A program made the translations under genes and the position numbers. Below, one piece after another: positions 1 through 11,886 of a stretch of DNA of 48,205 bases (positions are counted from its first letter, which is position 1; each line of letters opens with the position of its first letter). The notes beneath the pieces were generated by a model. The model was given only the letters and a program-made list of their open reading frames with translations. It was not told the origin of the DNA and ran no database searches. Source of the DNA: Terriglobia bacterium (GTDB lineage Bacteria; Acidobacteriota; Terriglobia; Acidiferrales; UBA7541); contig JAIQGC010000014.1 in NCBI GenBank assembly GCA_020072805.1, positions 1 through 48,205 of the forward strand, in the 5' to 3' direction.

Positions 1-67
1 CCATCTCCTCGATTTTTTGCTTTACTCCCGTGCTATTCATGGACGTTCCCCTTTCCGCCAGCGCAAC

Positions 68-730
68 TCAATTGCTGGCCGCGCGCGCCGGCGTGGGCCT
101 GGCTTCCTCCAGCAGCGCGCAAACCTCCTCATCCAGGGTGGGCAGAAAATCCGCGTAGAACTGCCCGATGGCATGAAACGCTTCCGGCATGTCCACGCAG
201 ACAATACTGTCCACTTCGTTGCGCAACCGCCGGCAAGTGGAAGCTGGCGCCACCGGAGTGGCCAGCACGATGCGCGCCGGCGCGTGCTGGCGCAGGGCGG
301 CAATCCCGGCGCGCATGCTCGAGCCCGTGGCGATTCCGTCGTCCACCAGCAGCACCGTCTTTCCTTTTGTTGCCAGCGCCGGGCGTTCGCCGCGGTAGAC
401 CCGCTCGCGCCGCTCCAGTTCCTTCTTTTCCCGTTCCGTCACCCGCTCGATCTCTTCCGTGGTGATGCCCGCCATGCGCACAACGTCGTCGTTCAGGACG
501 CGCACTCCCCCGGAGGCAATCGCGCCGAATGCCAGCTCCTCCTGCCCGGGCACGCCCAGCTTGCGCACAATAAAAATATCCAGAGGCACGCCCAGCGCCC
601 GGGCCACCTCGGCGCCCACGGGCACCCCTCCCCGGGGAATCGCCAGGACCACCACGTCCGCGCGGCCCGCATAGTCCGCCAACTTCTCTGCCAGCATCTC
701 CCCGGCTGCTTTTCTATTTTGAAAGATCAT
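68..730 (-). CDS. Phosphoribosyltransferase family protein
   Basis: A 220-residue type I phosphoribosyltransferase-like protein. The PRPP-binding signature is clear (VLLVDDGIATGSS, about residue 125 onward), and the N-terminal stretch with IPRGGVPVG is typical of the stand-alone 'predicted phosphoribosyltransferase' family. The substrate is unknown. I chose the ATG at 730 because AAGGA lies 8 nt upstream and family members normally begin at this point. The frame stays open for 84 more codons, to an ATG at 982, but that part resembles nothing I recognise. The gene is divergent from the HPF/cold-shock gene. The family call is secure; the biological role is not. Confidence 0.85.
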   Translation of the reverse strand: MIFQNRKAAGEMLAEKLADYAGRADVVVLAIPRGGVPVGAEVARALGVPLDIFIVRKLGVPGQEELAFGAIASGGVRVLNDDVVRMAGITTEEIERVTEREKKELERRERVYRGERPALATKGKTVLLVDDGIATGSSMRAGIAALRQHAPARIVLATPVAPASTCRRLRNEVDSIVCVDMPEAFHAIGQFYADFLPTLDEEVCALLEEARPTPARAASN

Positions 731-1090
731 GGTGACCATCCTTTGCCGCTTGCCCAGCTCAGCCGCCTTTGTTAAAGGCGCACTCATCCTTTTCACAGGG
801 AGCAATTTGCCCTCCGCGGCTATCTCGCTGTAAAGGCTGGAGAAAACTTCTTCTGCGCGCTTCCGCGCTGCGGCGTTTTCCGCCAGTGGTGAAAATGCCC
901 CATCTTTGAGAAATTCGGCCCAGGCGCGTCCGCGTACCGCCCGCGGCTCCCAGAAGCCAGTTCTATCTCCATGCAAAGACACATTTTATTCAATGCAATT
1001 CTGCGCCCATCTGGTGCTACGCGTGCACTTCATCCCAAGCACGGTTCTTTTACCGCGCATGTTGTTCTTTTCTTTGCCAGGAGCTGCCCC
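731..1090. other. Divergent intergenic region with an in-frame upstream extension
   Basis: 360 bases between the phosphoribosyltransferase and the HPF/cold-shock gene. The minus-strand frame of the phosphoribosyltransferase is open up to 982, but the segment has no recognisable domain or good ribosome binding site at 982. Promoters for both genes should lie here, but I see no strong -35/-10 pair. Confidence 0.4.
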
Positions 1091-1741
1091 ATGAAGATTC
1101 CCGTCGACATTCGCTTCCGCAATGTGGATCCCCCTGCGCAGGCTGAAGAGTGGGTCCGGGAGATGGTAATAGGACTGGAGAAATTCCATACCCGCATCAT
1201 GCGCTGCCGTGTGATGGTCGAGCTACCGCACCTCCATCACGCCCAAGGCAATCCCTACCATGTCCGAATTGACCTTACCGTCCCCGGCAAGGAGATCGTG
1301 ATCAAGCACCAGCCCACGCTCTATTCCGCCCTGCGCCAGACGGATACGATCGAGGAAAGCAAGAGCCGCGAAGTGGCCGCCGGGCACAAGGACCTCTACG
1401 TGGCCCTAAGCGACGCGTTCCGCGTGGCCTGCCGCCGCCTGCAGGACCACGTCCGGCTGCGCCGCGGCCAGACCAAGTCTCACGAGCCGCCGCCGCAGGG
1501 CCGGGTCAGCAAACTCTTTCCCGATCGCGGCTTCGGCTTCCTGGAAACCAGCGATGGCCGCGAAATCTATTTTCACGAACGCAGCGTGCTGCACGAGGGC
1601 TTCGGGCGCCTGGAAGTGGGTAGCGCGGTGACCTTTGTCGAGGAGGAGGGGGAAAACGGCCCGCAAGCCAGCACGGTGCGCCTGACGGGAAAACGCCGGG
1701 CCAGCGCGGGGAAAAGCGCGGGGCACTCCGTGCGAGCGTAG
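1091..1741 (+). CDS. HPF/RaiA-like ribosome-associated domain fused to a cold-shock domain
   Basis: A 216-residue cytoplasmic protein with two parts. Residues 1 to about 125 match the S30AE (HPF/RaiA) fold that binds the 30S decoding region and promotes ribosome hibernation. Residues about 137-200 are a cold-shock domain with an RNP1-like GFGFL and an RNP2-like IYFHE. A basic tail rich in R, K and S follows. The start is the ATG at 1091 with AGGAG about 7 nt upstream; an in-frame upstream ATG at 971 would add 40 unrelated residues and overlap the divergent region. Fusions of this kind are known, so the architecture is uncommon rather than new. The inferred role is stress-dependent ribosome or mRNA binding. 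Confidence 0.88.
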   Translation: MKIPVDIRFRNVDPPAQAEEWVREMVIGLEKFHTRIMRCRVMVELPHLHHAQGNPYHVRIDLTVPGKEIVIKHQPTLYSALRQTDTIEESKSREVAAGHKDLYVALSDAFRVACRRLQDHVRLRRGQTKSHEPPPQGRVSKLFPDRGFGFLETSDGREIYFHERSVLHEGFGRLEVGSAVTFVEEEGENGPQASTVRLTGKRRASAGKSAGHSVRA

Positions 1742-1798
1742 GATGGTCGCGGGATGCGGATGTTCGAAGCAGACGCCGCGCTACGGCCCAAAAACAAA

Positions 1799-1837
1799 GA
1801 GCCGGGAGATCGCCCTACGGGCCAATCCTCCCGGCTC
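1799..1837. terminator. Hairpin between convergent genes
   Basis: A perfect 10-bp stem (GAGCCGGGAG, 1799-1808, with 1828-1837) contains a nested GCCC-TAC-GGGC hairpin. It lies between the convergent HPF/cold-shock and PilZ genes. There is an A-rich stretch on the left, so on the minus strand the stem is followed by Ts (TCTTTGTTTTT), which suits termination of the PilZ transcript. It probably works in both directions. Confidence 0.75.
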
Positions 1838-1875
1838 AACCTGTCTGTTGCCGCTGACTGCGGACAATAATTCCG

Positions 1876-2208
1876 TTACTTGGTTTCGTCGCTGCGCATG
1901 AATTCGTAGCGCTCGATCGCCGCCACCACTCCCACTTCCCCGGCCTCGCGCGCTTCGGTGCGCTGCACGCGCCCCAGGCAGCGCACCTTCACCGGCCCCG
2001 CCAGGGTAATCTCATTGGGAAGCGTCAGCAAAATCTCCACCGACGAGCCTTCTTTCACATCCTTCGGCAGAAAGAAGTAAACTCCGTGCGAACTCACATC
2101 GCGGGACTCCGTGGTGGTTTCTCCCGCGCTCGCTCCGGCGTTCCATTTCACCGTGATCGGCAACTTCATGTTAAAGCGCTGCGATATGCGTCTCTCAGTG
2201 CCAGTCAA
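1876..2208 (-). CDS. PilZ domain protein (c-di-GMP receptor)
   Basis: A 110-residue single-domain PilZ protein. Both c-di-GMP contact motifs are present: RxxxR (R7-R11) and DxSxxG (D37-S39-G42), so ligand binding is likely. PilZ proteins pass c-di-GMP levels on to motility, pili or exopolysaccharide machinery. The start is a TTG at 2206-2208, supported by GGAGG 7 nt upstream. A GTAC-centred motif lies about 90 bp upstream (2298-2317) and resembles ones upstream of the HD-GYP and pilT genes. The partner protein is unknown. Confidence 0.9.
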   Translation of the reverse strand: MTGTERRISQRFNMKLPITVKWNAGASAGETTTESRDVSSHGVYFFLPKDVKEGSSVEILLTLPNEITLAGPVKVRCLGRVQRTEAREAGEVGVVAAIERYEFMRSDETK

Positions 2209-2547
2209 GACCGTACCTCCTCAGCTTACGGGGATGATTCTATCCCTCTAGTCCCGGTCTCACAATAGGACTCCGGGTTCAAACGAAATGGCCCCCCATT
2301 AGGTACCTCGGTACTAGGAAACCTCCTGAAATGGGTACTCGCGAACCATTCCCTGATTTCGCCAAACGCCCTCTGTGTAGCGGCATTTTCTATGTATCAA
2401 ACACATTCTAAATGCTTTAGATATTTCTTGCCAATTGCTCATGACCCCTTCGCCACATAACATCCCTCCTGCTTTACGGTTAACCGTTCCATGCCGGCCA
2501 GAATCAAGGGCATGAGGAACTCTTGGAGCCGGCAGGACTCTGCGCTT
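2209..2547. other. Intergenic region upstream of the PilZ gene
   Basis: About 340 bases with no supported gene. It holds the near-palindrome at 2298-2317, a second related element (GGGTACTCGCGAACC, 2333-2347), and AT-richer sequence around 2390-2440 that could hold a promoter. No convincing RNA gene is visible. Confidence 0.5.
2298..2317 (-). promoter_or_regulatory. Candidate operator shared with the HD-GYP and pilT upstream regions
   Basis: An imperfect inverted repeat, TAGGTACC-TC-GGTACTAG. Read on the minus strand it contains CGAGGTACCTAAT, close to CGAAAGTACCTAAT upstream of the HD-GYP gene. Its position, about 90 bp upstream of the PilZ TTG, fits a regulator binding site. The binding protein is unknown; a NarL/LuxR-type regulator is encoded nearby. 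Confidence 0.4.
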
Positions 2548-2928
2548 CTATTTTCGCAACCGGAAATGTAGATGGCGATTCAACCCTTCCCGCAGCAATT
2601 TAAATTCAACCGGCTTGGACAGGCAGGCAACGCAGCCCGCACGAAGAATGCGTTCCCTGTCGGCAGCCGTGGCCGCGGCCGTCACCGCAATCACCGGTAT
2701 GCCGCTCAAGTGCGGGTTCCCGCGCATCCAGGAAACCACGGAGAGACCATCCCCGGTCCCCAGATTGATATCCAGCAACACCGCATGTGGAGGCATTTCC
2801 TCGATGGCCGCGAAGCTGCTTTTGAGATCCGCTGTCCCTGCGGCTTCATAGCCTTCCACTTCCAGCCAGTCGCACAGCATCTCCCGGCTCATCGGGTGAT
2901 CTTCCACGACCAGTATGCGTAGCCTCAT
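2548..2928 (-). CDS. Single-domain response regulator (receiver only)
   Basis: A 126-residue receiver domain with no output domain. The acidic pocket (E9, D10), the phospho-acceptor D53, T83 and K105 are all present. It starts 3 nt after the stop of the hybrid kinase, with GGGAG overlapping the kinase stop region, so the two genes are translationally close and almost certainly co-transcribed. Likely role: a diffusible phosphoryl acceptor, or a CheY/Spo0F-type relay partner of the upstream kinase. Confidence 0.9.
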   Translation of the reverse strand: MRLRILVVEDHPMSREMLCDWLEVEGYEAAGTADLKSSFAAIEEMPPHAVLLDINLGTGDGLSVVSWMRGNPHLSGIPVIAVTAAATAADRERILRAGCVACLSKPVEFKLLREGLNRHLHFRLRK

Positions 2929-2931
2929 GAT

Positions 2932-6264
<3,333 letters not shown>

Positions 6265-6304
6265 GGTTGCACCAGCCTTCTTGGGCCGCCTCGCGAGATC
6301 CCTC

Positions 6305-7288
6305 TCATGCCGTCTGAACGAACAGCTGATCTTGCAGCACGCCCTCGAATTCATTGATGATGGATTCATCCCACCATCCGCGCTTGGCTTCCTCGCGCAT
6401 GATGCCCAGGGCGTCTTGCGGAGACAGGGCCTGGCGATAGGGCCGGTTCGTGGAGAGGGCGTCGTAGATGTCCACGACTTGCAAGATGCGCGCCGTCACG
6501 GGAATGGCGGCCCCGCGCAGGCCGTCGGGATAGCCGCTTCCGTCCTGCTTTTCGTGATGATGGCGGATGATGGGCAGCACATGGCGGAAGGATTTCAAGG
6601 GCGCGCAGATGCGCTCTCCCACGATGGTGTGCTGCTGCATGACGGTTCGCTCCTCCAGCGTCAGCGGCCCCGGCTTGAGCAGGATGGATTCGGGTACGGC
6701 TACCTTTCCGATGTCGTGGACCGTCGCGCCCCGGCGCAGGGCCACCTGCAACTCCTCGGACAGACCCAGACGTTCCGCCAGAGCCATCGAATAGCTTGCG
6801 AGCCGCTTGCAATGCCCGTCGGTGTAGGGGTCTTTCCCTTCAATGCTCAGCGCCAGGCTGAACAAAACCGATTCGGCGCTCTCCAGTTCGTCGGTAAAAT
6901 GCTTGATGCGCAGCAGCGAGTGCACCCGGGCCAGCAGTTCTTCCTTGCTCACCGGCTTTTTCAGGAAGTCGTCCGCGCCGCATTCGATGCCGTGAATGCG
7001 GTCCTTGGCGCTGTGCAACCCGGTCACCAGCACCACCGGGATCAGCCGCGTTTCCGGCATGGCTTTCATTGCCTGGCAGACATCGAAGCCGCTGGCCCGG
7101 GGCATGACCACGTCCAGCAGGGCCAGATCCACGCGCTGGCCTCGCAACGCATCGAGCGCCTCCTGCCCATCCTCCGCGCAAGCCACGGAATAGCCCTCGG
7201 CTCGGAGCAGTGTCTCCAGCAGGTCGCGACTGGCCTCGCTGTCGTCCGCAACAAGAATGTTGGGGCTGTCGTTTTCATGCTCGCGCAT
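6305..7288 (-). CDS. HD-GYP response regulator (RpfG-like c-di-GMP phosphodiesterase)
   Basis: A 327-residue protein: receiver domain with phospho-Asp D59 and K111, then an HD-GYP hydrolase domain. The catalytic HD is at 191-192 (HDIGK) and the HHxxxxxGSGYP signature at about 244-254, so it should be an active c-di-GMP phosphodiesterase. A GAGGAAGAG stretch precedes the ATG. It is the first gene of a three-gene operon (HD-GYP, hybrid kinase, receiver). A GTAC-centred motif lies about 65 bp upstream. Inferred role: lowers c-di-GMP in response to the kinase, acting against PilZ-dependent outputs. Confidence 0.93.
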   Translation of the reverse strand: MREHENDSPNILVADDSEASRDLLETLLRAEGYSVACAEDGQEALDALRGQRVDLALLDVVMPRASGFDVCQAMKAMPETRLIPVVLVTGLHSAKDRIHGIECGADDFLKKPVSKEELLARVHSLLRIKHFTDELESAESVLFSLALSIEGKDPYTDGHCKRLASYSMALAERLGLSEELQVALRRGATVHDIGKVAVPESILLKPGPLTLEERTVMQQHTIVGERICAPLKSFRHVLPIIRHHHEKQDGSGYPDGLRGAAIPVTARILQVVDIYDALSTNRPYRQALSPQDALGIMREEAKRGWWDESIINEFEGVLQDQLFVQTA

Positions 7289-7351
7289 GGCTCTTCCTCG
7301 CTGGATGTTTCTGCTGCGGTGAGGGGGGAATCGGGGGCCGCGCCGGAGAGT

Positions 7352-7367
7352 ATTAGGTACTTTCGTT
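7352..7367 (-). promoter_or_regulatory. Candidate operator upstream of the HD-GYP operon
   Basis: The sequence ATTAGGTACTTTCGTT lies about 65 bp before the HD-GYP ATG. It matches the motif upstream of the PilZ gene and, in the opposite orientation relative to its gene, the one upstream of pilT. A separate 13-base palindrome, TACCTTCAAGGTA, is at 7416-7428. Confidence 0.4.
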
Positions 7368-7538
7368 AAACCGGAATTATCTCGGGGGCTGAGAGGCAGC
7401 CGAACGAAACAAAACTACCTTCAAGGTAATACTGCAATTCAAGGAAGTCTATTTAGAATTATTTAATCTTCCCCTGAGTCTAACTTCGCTTGGTCCTTCA
7501 ACGGGCTCGGAGTTTCTTTGCCGGGCCATAGCGGGGGA

Positions 7539-8204
7539 TTAGGAATGGTCAATCAGTCTGTGGTGGATGGCGTACAGCGCCAGTTCCAGGCGGTCGGAGA
7601 CGCCCAGCTTATCGAAAATATTGTGCAGGTGGTTCTTCACCGTCTGCTCGCTGATGAACAATTTTTCCCCGATCTCCTTGTTGCGGAAACCCTGGGCCAC
7701 CAGTTGCACGATCTCTTTTTCCCGGTCGCTCAGCAGCGGCTTTTCCCGCCGCGGCCCGGATTCCGAGGACTTGGCGAAGGCCTTCATCACTTCCGCGGTC
7801 ATGCGGTTGTCCAGCCAGATCTCTCCAGCGTGCACGCGATGAATGCTCTTGAGCAGCAGGTCCGTGGCCGATTGCTTCAGCACCACGCCGCGCGCGCCCA
7901 GGCGCATGGCCCGCACCACGTCGCGGTCGTCCTCCGCCGCGGTCAGCACGATCACCCGCGTCGGCATGGTGTCGAAATTCACTTCCTCGAGCACCGCCAG
8001 GCCGTCCTTCTCCGGCATGCGCAGGTCCAGCAGGAGAATATCGGGCTTCAGTTTGGCGATCAGCTTGATGCACTCCGCGCCGTTCTGCGCTTCGCCCACA
8101 ATGGTAACGTCGTCATCCGCGTCCAGCAGCTTGCGCAGGCCGTCGCGGAAGATGGCATGATCGTCCGCCATCAGGACACGAATCTGTTGTTTGTTTTTCG
8201 CCAT
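7539..8204 (-). CDS. NarL/FixJ-family response regulator
   Basis: A 221-residue DNA-binding response regulator: receiver with D60 as phospho-acceptor, then a LuxR-type helix-turn-helix (about residues 155-215, with LSDREKEIVQLVAQG and the recognition helix around SEQTVKNHLHNI). It follows its kinase by 12 nt and forms a two-component pair with it. Targets are unknown. NarL-type proteins bind short inverted heptamers with a TAC core, which makes the GTAC motifs at 2298, 7352 and 14355 plausible targets, but this is inference only. Confidence 0.93.
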   Translation of the reverse strand: MAKNKQQIRVLMADDHAIFRDGLRKLLDADDDVTIVGEAQNGAECIKLIAKLKPDILLLDLRMPEKDGLAVLEEVNFDTMPTRVIVLTAAEDDRDVVRAMRLGARGVVLKQSATDLLLKSIHRVHAGEIWLDNRMTAEVMKAFAKSSESGPRREKPLLSDREKEIVQLVAQGFRNKEIGEKLFISEQTVKNHLHNIFDKLGVSDRLELALYAIHHRLIDHS

Positions 8205-8216
8205 AGTGATTAACGA

Positions 8217-9890
8217 TTAGCCCAGCGCTATCTCGACTGTCAGCCGCGCTCCATGCCCCGGATTTGATTCCACCGTCAGCACACCACCCACTGTGCGCGT
8301 ACGTTCCTTGATGGATATGGGTCCCAGCCGCAGCCGGTCCAATTCATCCCCTGAAAACCGCCCCGCAAAACTGAATCCACTGCCGTTATCGTCCACGACC
8401 AGCACAATCCGGCTGTCATCCTGGCTAAGTTTTACCACGACATGGGAAGCCTTGGCATGCTTTTTTATGTTGTTGAGTGCTTCTCTGTATATCTGGAATA
8501 TTTCCCTGCATACCCGGTCCGAGGCCTGGATATCCGTGGTGTTGATCAGCAGGTCCAGCCCGGTCGTGCACTCGTTGCGAAAGCGCTCGGCGAACCCGCG
8601 CATCAGTTCGGTCAGGTCCGCGCTCTGCACGCGCAGCGGACGCAGGTCCGTCACCATCCGCCGCAGCTCCCCGGACTCGTTGCGCACCGTCTGCTGCAGG
8701 CTGGCCAGCTCCGCCGCGGCCTGCTCCGGCGCTCCCGGCAGCTTCCGGCGCATCACGTCCAGCTGGATCTCGATGCTCAGCAGCGTTTGCAGGATGCCGT
8801 CATGCAAGTCCCGCGAGATGCGGCTGCGCTCTCCTTCGATCGCCCGCGCGCGCATGTGCCGCAGCAGAAACAGATTTTCCAACGGCCCGGACAGGTGCCG
8901 CGCGATGCGCTCGAACCACCGCAGATCCTCCCGCTCAAACGCCCTCTTCCCGTCCAGCAGGTACACCCGCCCCACTGCCGTCTCTCCCTCATCGAACGCC
9001 ACCGTCATCAGGGACCGGAATTTCAGCTCCTTCTGCGTCGGCCCCGGGATGCGCGGCAGGCGCTCCAGCGCCTTCCCGTTCCTCCGGTCCCAGCCGAATC
9101 CCTGCCCCTTCCCCTCGGTGCTGTTCCAGCACACGCTGGCGTCCATGTCATCCATTAGGATTCCGTCCGCGCGGGCGATCGGCAGGTTCATCGGCACGAT
9201 GCGCTCCAGCGTCCCCGCGCGCACATTCCACAGGAAGATGCGCTCCAATTCCTGCTCGCGGTAGGCTAGCATGGCCCCTTCCGCCTGAAAGGCCTCCGCC
9301 AGATCGTTCAGCAGGATGCGCAGCGATTCCGCCAACCCGCGCTCCACTTGCAGCGTGGAAGCCAGCCGCGACAAAAACTCATTCTCGTCGGTGTACCGCC
9401 GGCTCATATCTCCCAGAAACGCCAGGCCCACTCCCGCCGCGAACGTCGTCAGCATCAGTCCCACCCAGCCAATCACCCGCGCCCAGTGCATCTCCCCCTG
9501 CACTACCGGCCGCAGCACCAGCGCCAGCGTGCACCCGCCGGTCAGGAACACCGAAGGGCGCATGCCCCACTGGCCCCCCGCCGCGAAGGCCACGAATAAG
9601 AACGGAAACCACGCCGCCGTTTGCGACGGGCTCAGAAAAAGAAATATCAAGAAAGCCGCCAGGTCCACCGCCACCGGCAAATGCAGCTCCCGCCGGGAAA
9701 ACGCCTGCTGCAGCGCGACCATTCCCAGCGCAAACAGCAGATACCCCAGCAGAAACGCGTAACTCCACGCTCCTGCCCGCAGCGCCGCGGAATGGTCCAC
9801 CAGCGCCAAAAGCGCCAGCAAAGCAATAACCGGACGCGCGTAGGTCAACTGCCGCTCGAAATGTCGCCGATGCGGTCCTTGAGAGCTCAT
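8217..9890 (-). CDS. HisKA_3-type (NarX/DegS-like) membrane sensor histidine kinase
   Basis: A 557-residue kinase. The N-terminal third has about six hydrophobic segments (roughly residues 18-160). A GAF-like region follows (about 185-340), then a HisKA_3 dimerisation domain with H363 (RDLHDGILQT) and a C-terminal HATPase domain (DDNGSGF). It is the cognate partner of the NarL-type regulator 12 nt downstream. The ATG at 9890 has only a weak ribosome binding site; a start slightly downstream cannot be excluded. The signal is unknown, and the integral-membrane sensor is of a generic multi-TM type. Confidence 0.9.
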   Translation of the reverse strand: MSSQGPHRRHFERQLTYARPVIALLALLALVDHSAALRAGAWSYAFLLGYLLFALGMVALQQAFSRRELHLPVAVDLAAFLIFLFLSPSQTAAWFPFLFVAFAAGGQWGMRPSVFLTGGCTLALVLRPVVQGEMHWARVIGWVGLMLTTFAAGVGLAFLGDMSRRYTDENEFLSRLASTLQVERGLAESLRILLNDLAEAFQAEGAMLAYREQELERIFLWNVRAGTLERIVPMNLPIARADGILMDDMDASVCWNSTEGKGQGFGWDRRNGKALERLPRIPGPTQKELKFRSLMTVAFDEGETAVGRVYLLDGKRAFEREDLRWFERIARHLSGPLENLFLLRHMRARAIEGERSRISRDLHDGILQTLLSIEIQLDVMRRKLPGAPEQAAAELASLQQTVRNESGELRRMVTDLRPLRVQSADLTELMRGFAERFRNECTTGLDLLINTTDIQASDRVCREIFQIYREALNNIKKHAKASHVVVKLSQDDSRIVLVVDDNGSGFSFAGRFSGDELDRLRLGPISIKERTRTVGGVLTVESNPGHGARLTVEIALG

Positions 9891-10030
9891 GCGCGGGGAC
9901 GCAACTTACCCACTCCGAGTCTATCAAGATCGCCACTCCCCGCAACGCTGCGTAGCCTCTCCGTCAACGTTGCTTTGGACAAGTCCCGCTTCTCCCTGTA
10001 CCCTCTATTTTCCCCGACCCTTCCCCGTGC

Positions 10031-10036
10031 TAAGAT
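10031..10036 (+). promoter_or_regulatory. Extended -10 element of tRNA-His
   Basis: TGC-TAAGAT, an extended -10, ends about 12 bases before the mature tRNA-His. No good -35 is visible. A TGC-TAAACT element lies in the same position before tRNA-Gln. Confidence 0.45.
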
Positions 10037-10048
10037 AGGTCTCCGGTG

Positions 10049-10124
10049 GTGGGCGTAGCTCAGCTGGTAGAGCGCCGGTCTGTGGCACCGGATGTCGCGG
10101 GTTCAATCCCCGTCGCCCACCCCA
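10049..10124 (+). tRNA. tRNA-His (GTG)
   Basis: A complete cloverleaf: acceptor GTGGGCG with CGCCCAC, anticodon GTG in a seven-base loop, a TTCAATC T-loop and an encoded CCA (10122-10124). G10048 immediately upstream and discriminator C10121 supply the extra G(-1):C73 pair specific to tRNA-His. Confidence 0.97.
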
Positions 10125-10331
10125 AGCTTTTTTCTCCCTTGCTCTTTTTCTCTTTTGCGCAAAAACGGTCCAGGACCAAGGTAATGGGAGTCCTCCCTCT
10201 AAATACTTCCCCTCTCCCGTTTCATTTCTCTTGCGCAGACCTGCCCGCGATTCCATAATTTTTCCCTGGAATTTCCCTGTCCCCAGTCCAGGGTTTTTCA
10301 ACTCTACATTCGATTCGAGCAGAGGACTGCC

Positions 10332-11795
10332 ATGACACGCTTTTCGTTCCGCAAGAACAAATTCGGCGTCGCCCTGATATGCGCCGCGCTTCTCGCCGTG
10401 GTTTCCGCCATCGTCGCGCTGATGACCGGCTGCGGCGGCAACGCCCAGATGGTCTCGCAAGGCTTCGGCACGGTGATGACCAGCCTCAGCGACCCGCCCA
10501 CCTGCTCCGCTCCCAGCGGCGATTTCGATAGCGTCTATGTGACCGTCCGCTCCGTCCAGGTCCACACCAGCGCCACCGCTGACGTCAACTCTTCCGGCTG
10601 GCAGGAACTCGCCCCCCAGGTCGTCTCTCAGCCCGTCCAGCTCGATCTTCTGCACCTCCCCAACAGCGGACAATGTCTCCTCTCCCAGCTCGGCTCCACA
10701 TCCCTCCCCGCCGGCGACTACCAGCAGATCCGTCTCATGCTGCTCTCCAATCAGGTTCCCACCGGACCGGGCCCGCTCACCAATGCTTGCGCCTCCCTCG
10801 GCCAAGTCTTTAACTGCGTCGTGAAAGGCGGCGTAGCCTATACGCTCGACCTCAACAGCCAGGACATCACCGGCCTCAAGATTCCTCCCGGCCAGATCGT
10901 CGGCGGCCCCATCCACGTCACCCCCGGCCAGTCCACGGACATCAACATTGACTTCGACGCTTGCCGCTCCATCGTCGCCATGGGCCCCAAGGGCTACCGC
11001 CTCAAGCCCACTCTCACCGCTGGACAGGTCAGCGCCAGTCTCTCCGGCATCAGCGGACAAATTGTCGACAAGACGACTTCTCAGCCCATCCCCGGCGCGC
11101 TCGTCGCCATCGAGATGCCGGACGGCAACGGCACCGACCGCATCTTCATGCAGGCCCTTACCGATTCCACCGGCCACTTCAGTTTCTGCCCGCTGCCTAT
11201 CGGCGCCACCTATGACCTCGTCGCCGACGCCGTCGTCGGCGGCACCGCTTACAACGCCACCGTGGTCCTGAATGTCCCCGGAGGAACCAGCGTCGGCGCC
11301 ATTCCCCTCATTGCCGAAACCGGCCCGGTGAAAGGCCCCGGCACCATCCATGGCGCTGTCACGGCCCTCAACGGCTCCGCGGGCGCCAATCTGGACGTCT
11401 CCGCCAGCGCCTTCCAAACCGTCGCTCTCTCCGGTGGCGCCACGCGCCCCGTAACCATTCCTGCCCTGCTCGGTTCCATTTCCATCTTCAACACCGATGC
11501 CACAAACCCCTGCCCCTCGGGCAGCCCCGCGGGCGCCTTCTGCGGCTCCTACTCGCTCATTCTCCCGGCCAGCAACCCCAATGTCGGCTCCTTCTCCGCC
11601 GGCACGATCACCTACACCGCTCCGGCTTCCGGCGACGTCCTCTACCAGACCGAAGCCCGCGCCTCTTCCGGAGGCACGCCCATCTGCTCGCCGTCTTCCC
11701 TTACCACTTCAAAAGACAGCACCAACCAGCCGCTCAAAGTCACGGCCGGCGCAACCACCACCGCCAGCCGCCTGGATTTCTCCGGCTGCTCCTGA
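10332..11795 (+). CDS. DUF4382 lipoprotein with a carboxypeptidase-regulatory-like domain
   Basis: A 487-residue predicted lipoprotein. The N-terminus has a hydrophobic signal and a lipobox ending at C34 (ALMTGC). Residues about 43-235 match DUF4382, a secreted beta-rich domain common in Acidobacteria and Bacteroidetes. A CarboxypepD_reg-like beta-sandwich follows (about 243-330), then a low-complexity Ser/Thr/Ala-rich C-terminus. Probably anchored in the outer membrane or facing the periplasm; function unknown. It stands alone between tRNA-His and a terminator-like hairpin. Confidence 0.8.
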   Translation: MTRFSFRKNKFGVALICAALLAVVSAIVALMTGCGGNAQMVSQGFGTVMTSLSDPPTCSAPSGDFDSVYVTVRSVQVHTSATADVNSSGWQELAPQVVSQPVQLDLLHLPNSGQCLLSQLGSTSLPAGDYQQIRLMLLSNQVPTGPGPLTNACASLGQVFNCVVKGGVAYTLDLNSQDITGLKIPPGQIVGGPIHVTPGQSTDINIDFDACRSIVAMGPKGYRLKPTLTAGQVSASLSGISGQIVDKTTSQPIPGALVAIEMPDGNGTDRIFMQALTDSTGHFSFCPLPIGATYDLVADAVVGGTAYNATVVLNVPGGTSVGAIPLIAETGPVKGPGTIHGAVTALNGSAGANLDVSASAFQTVALSGGATRPVTIPALLGSISIFNTDATNPCPSGSPAGAFCGSYSLILPASNPNVGSFSAGTITYTAPASGDVLYQTEARASSGGTPICSPSSLTTSKDSTNQPLKVTAGATTTASRLDFSGCS

Positions 11796-11810
11796 TCAAC
11801 TCCTGGGTCT

Positions 11811-11844
11811 GAGCGAGCGGCTCATTTCTCCGAGCCGTTCGCTC
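11811..11844 (+). terminator. Hairpin after the DUF4382 gene
   Basis: A 13-bp stem with one mismatch (11811-11823 with 11832-11844) and an 8-nt loop lies 15 nt after the stop. The downstream T-tract is weak (CCCTTTCTC), so efficiency is uncertain. Confidence 0.6.
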
Positions 11845-11886
11845 GACCCTTTCTCTCCCGCATTCCTTCCGGGTATCATAAAAAGC

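Noticed and set aside
10005-11417. A 470-codon open frame on the minus strand across tRNA-His and the DUF4382 gene
   Set aside because: Gly/Asp/Ala-rich antisense translation that runs through a tRNA; no start signal.
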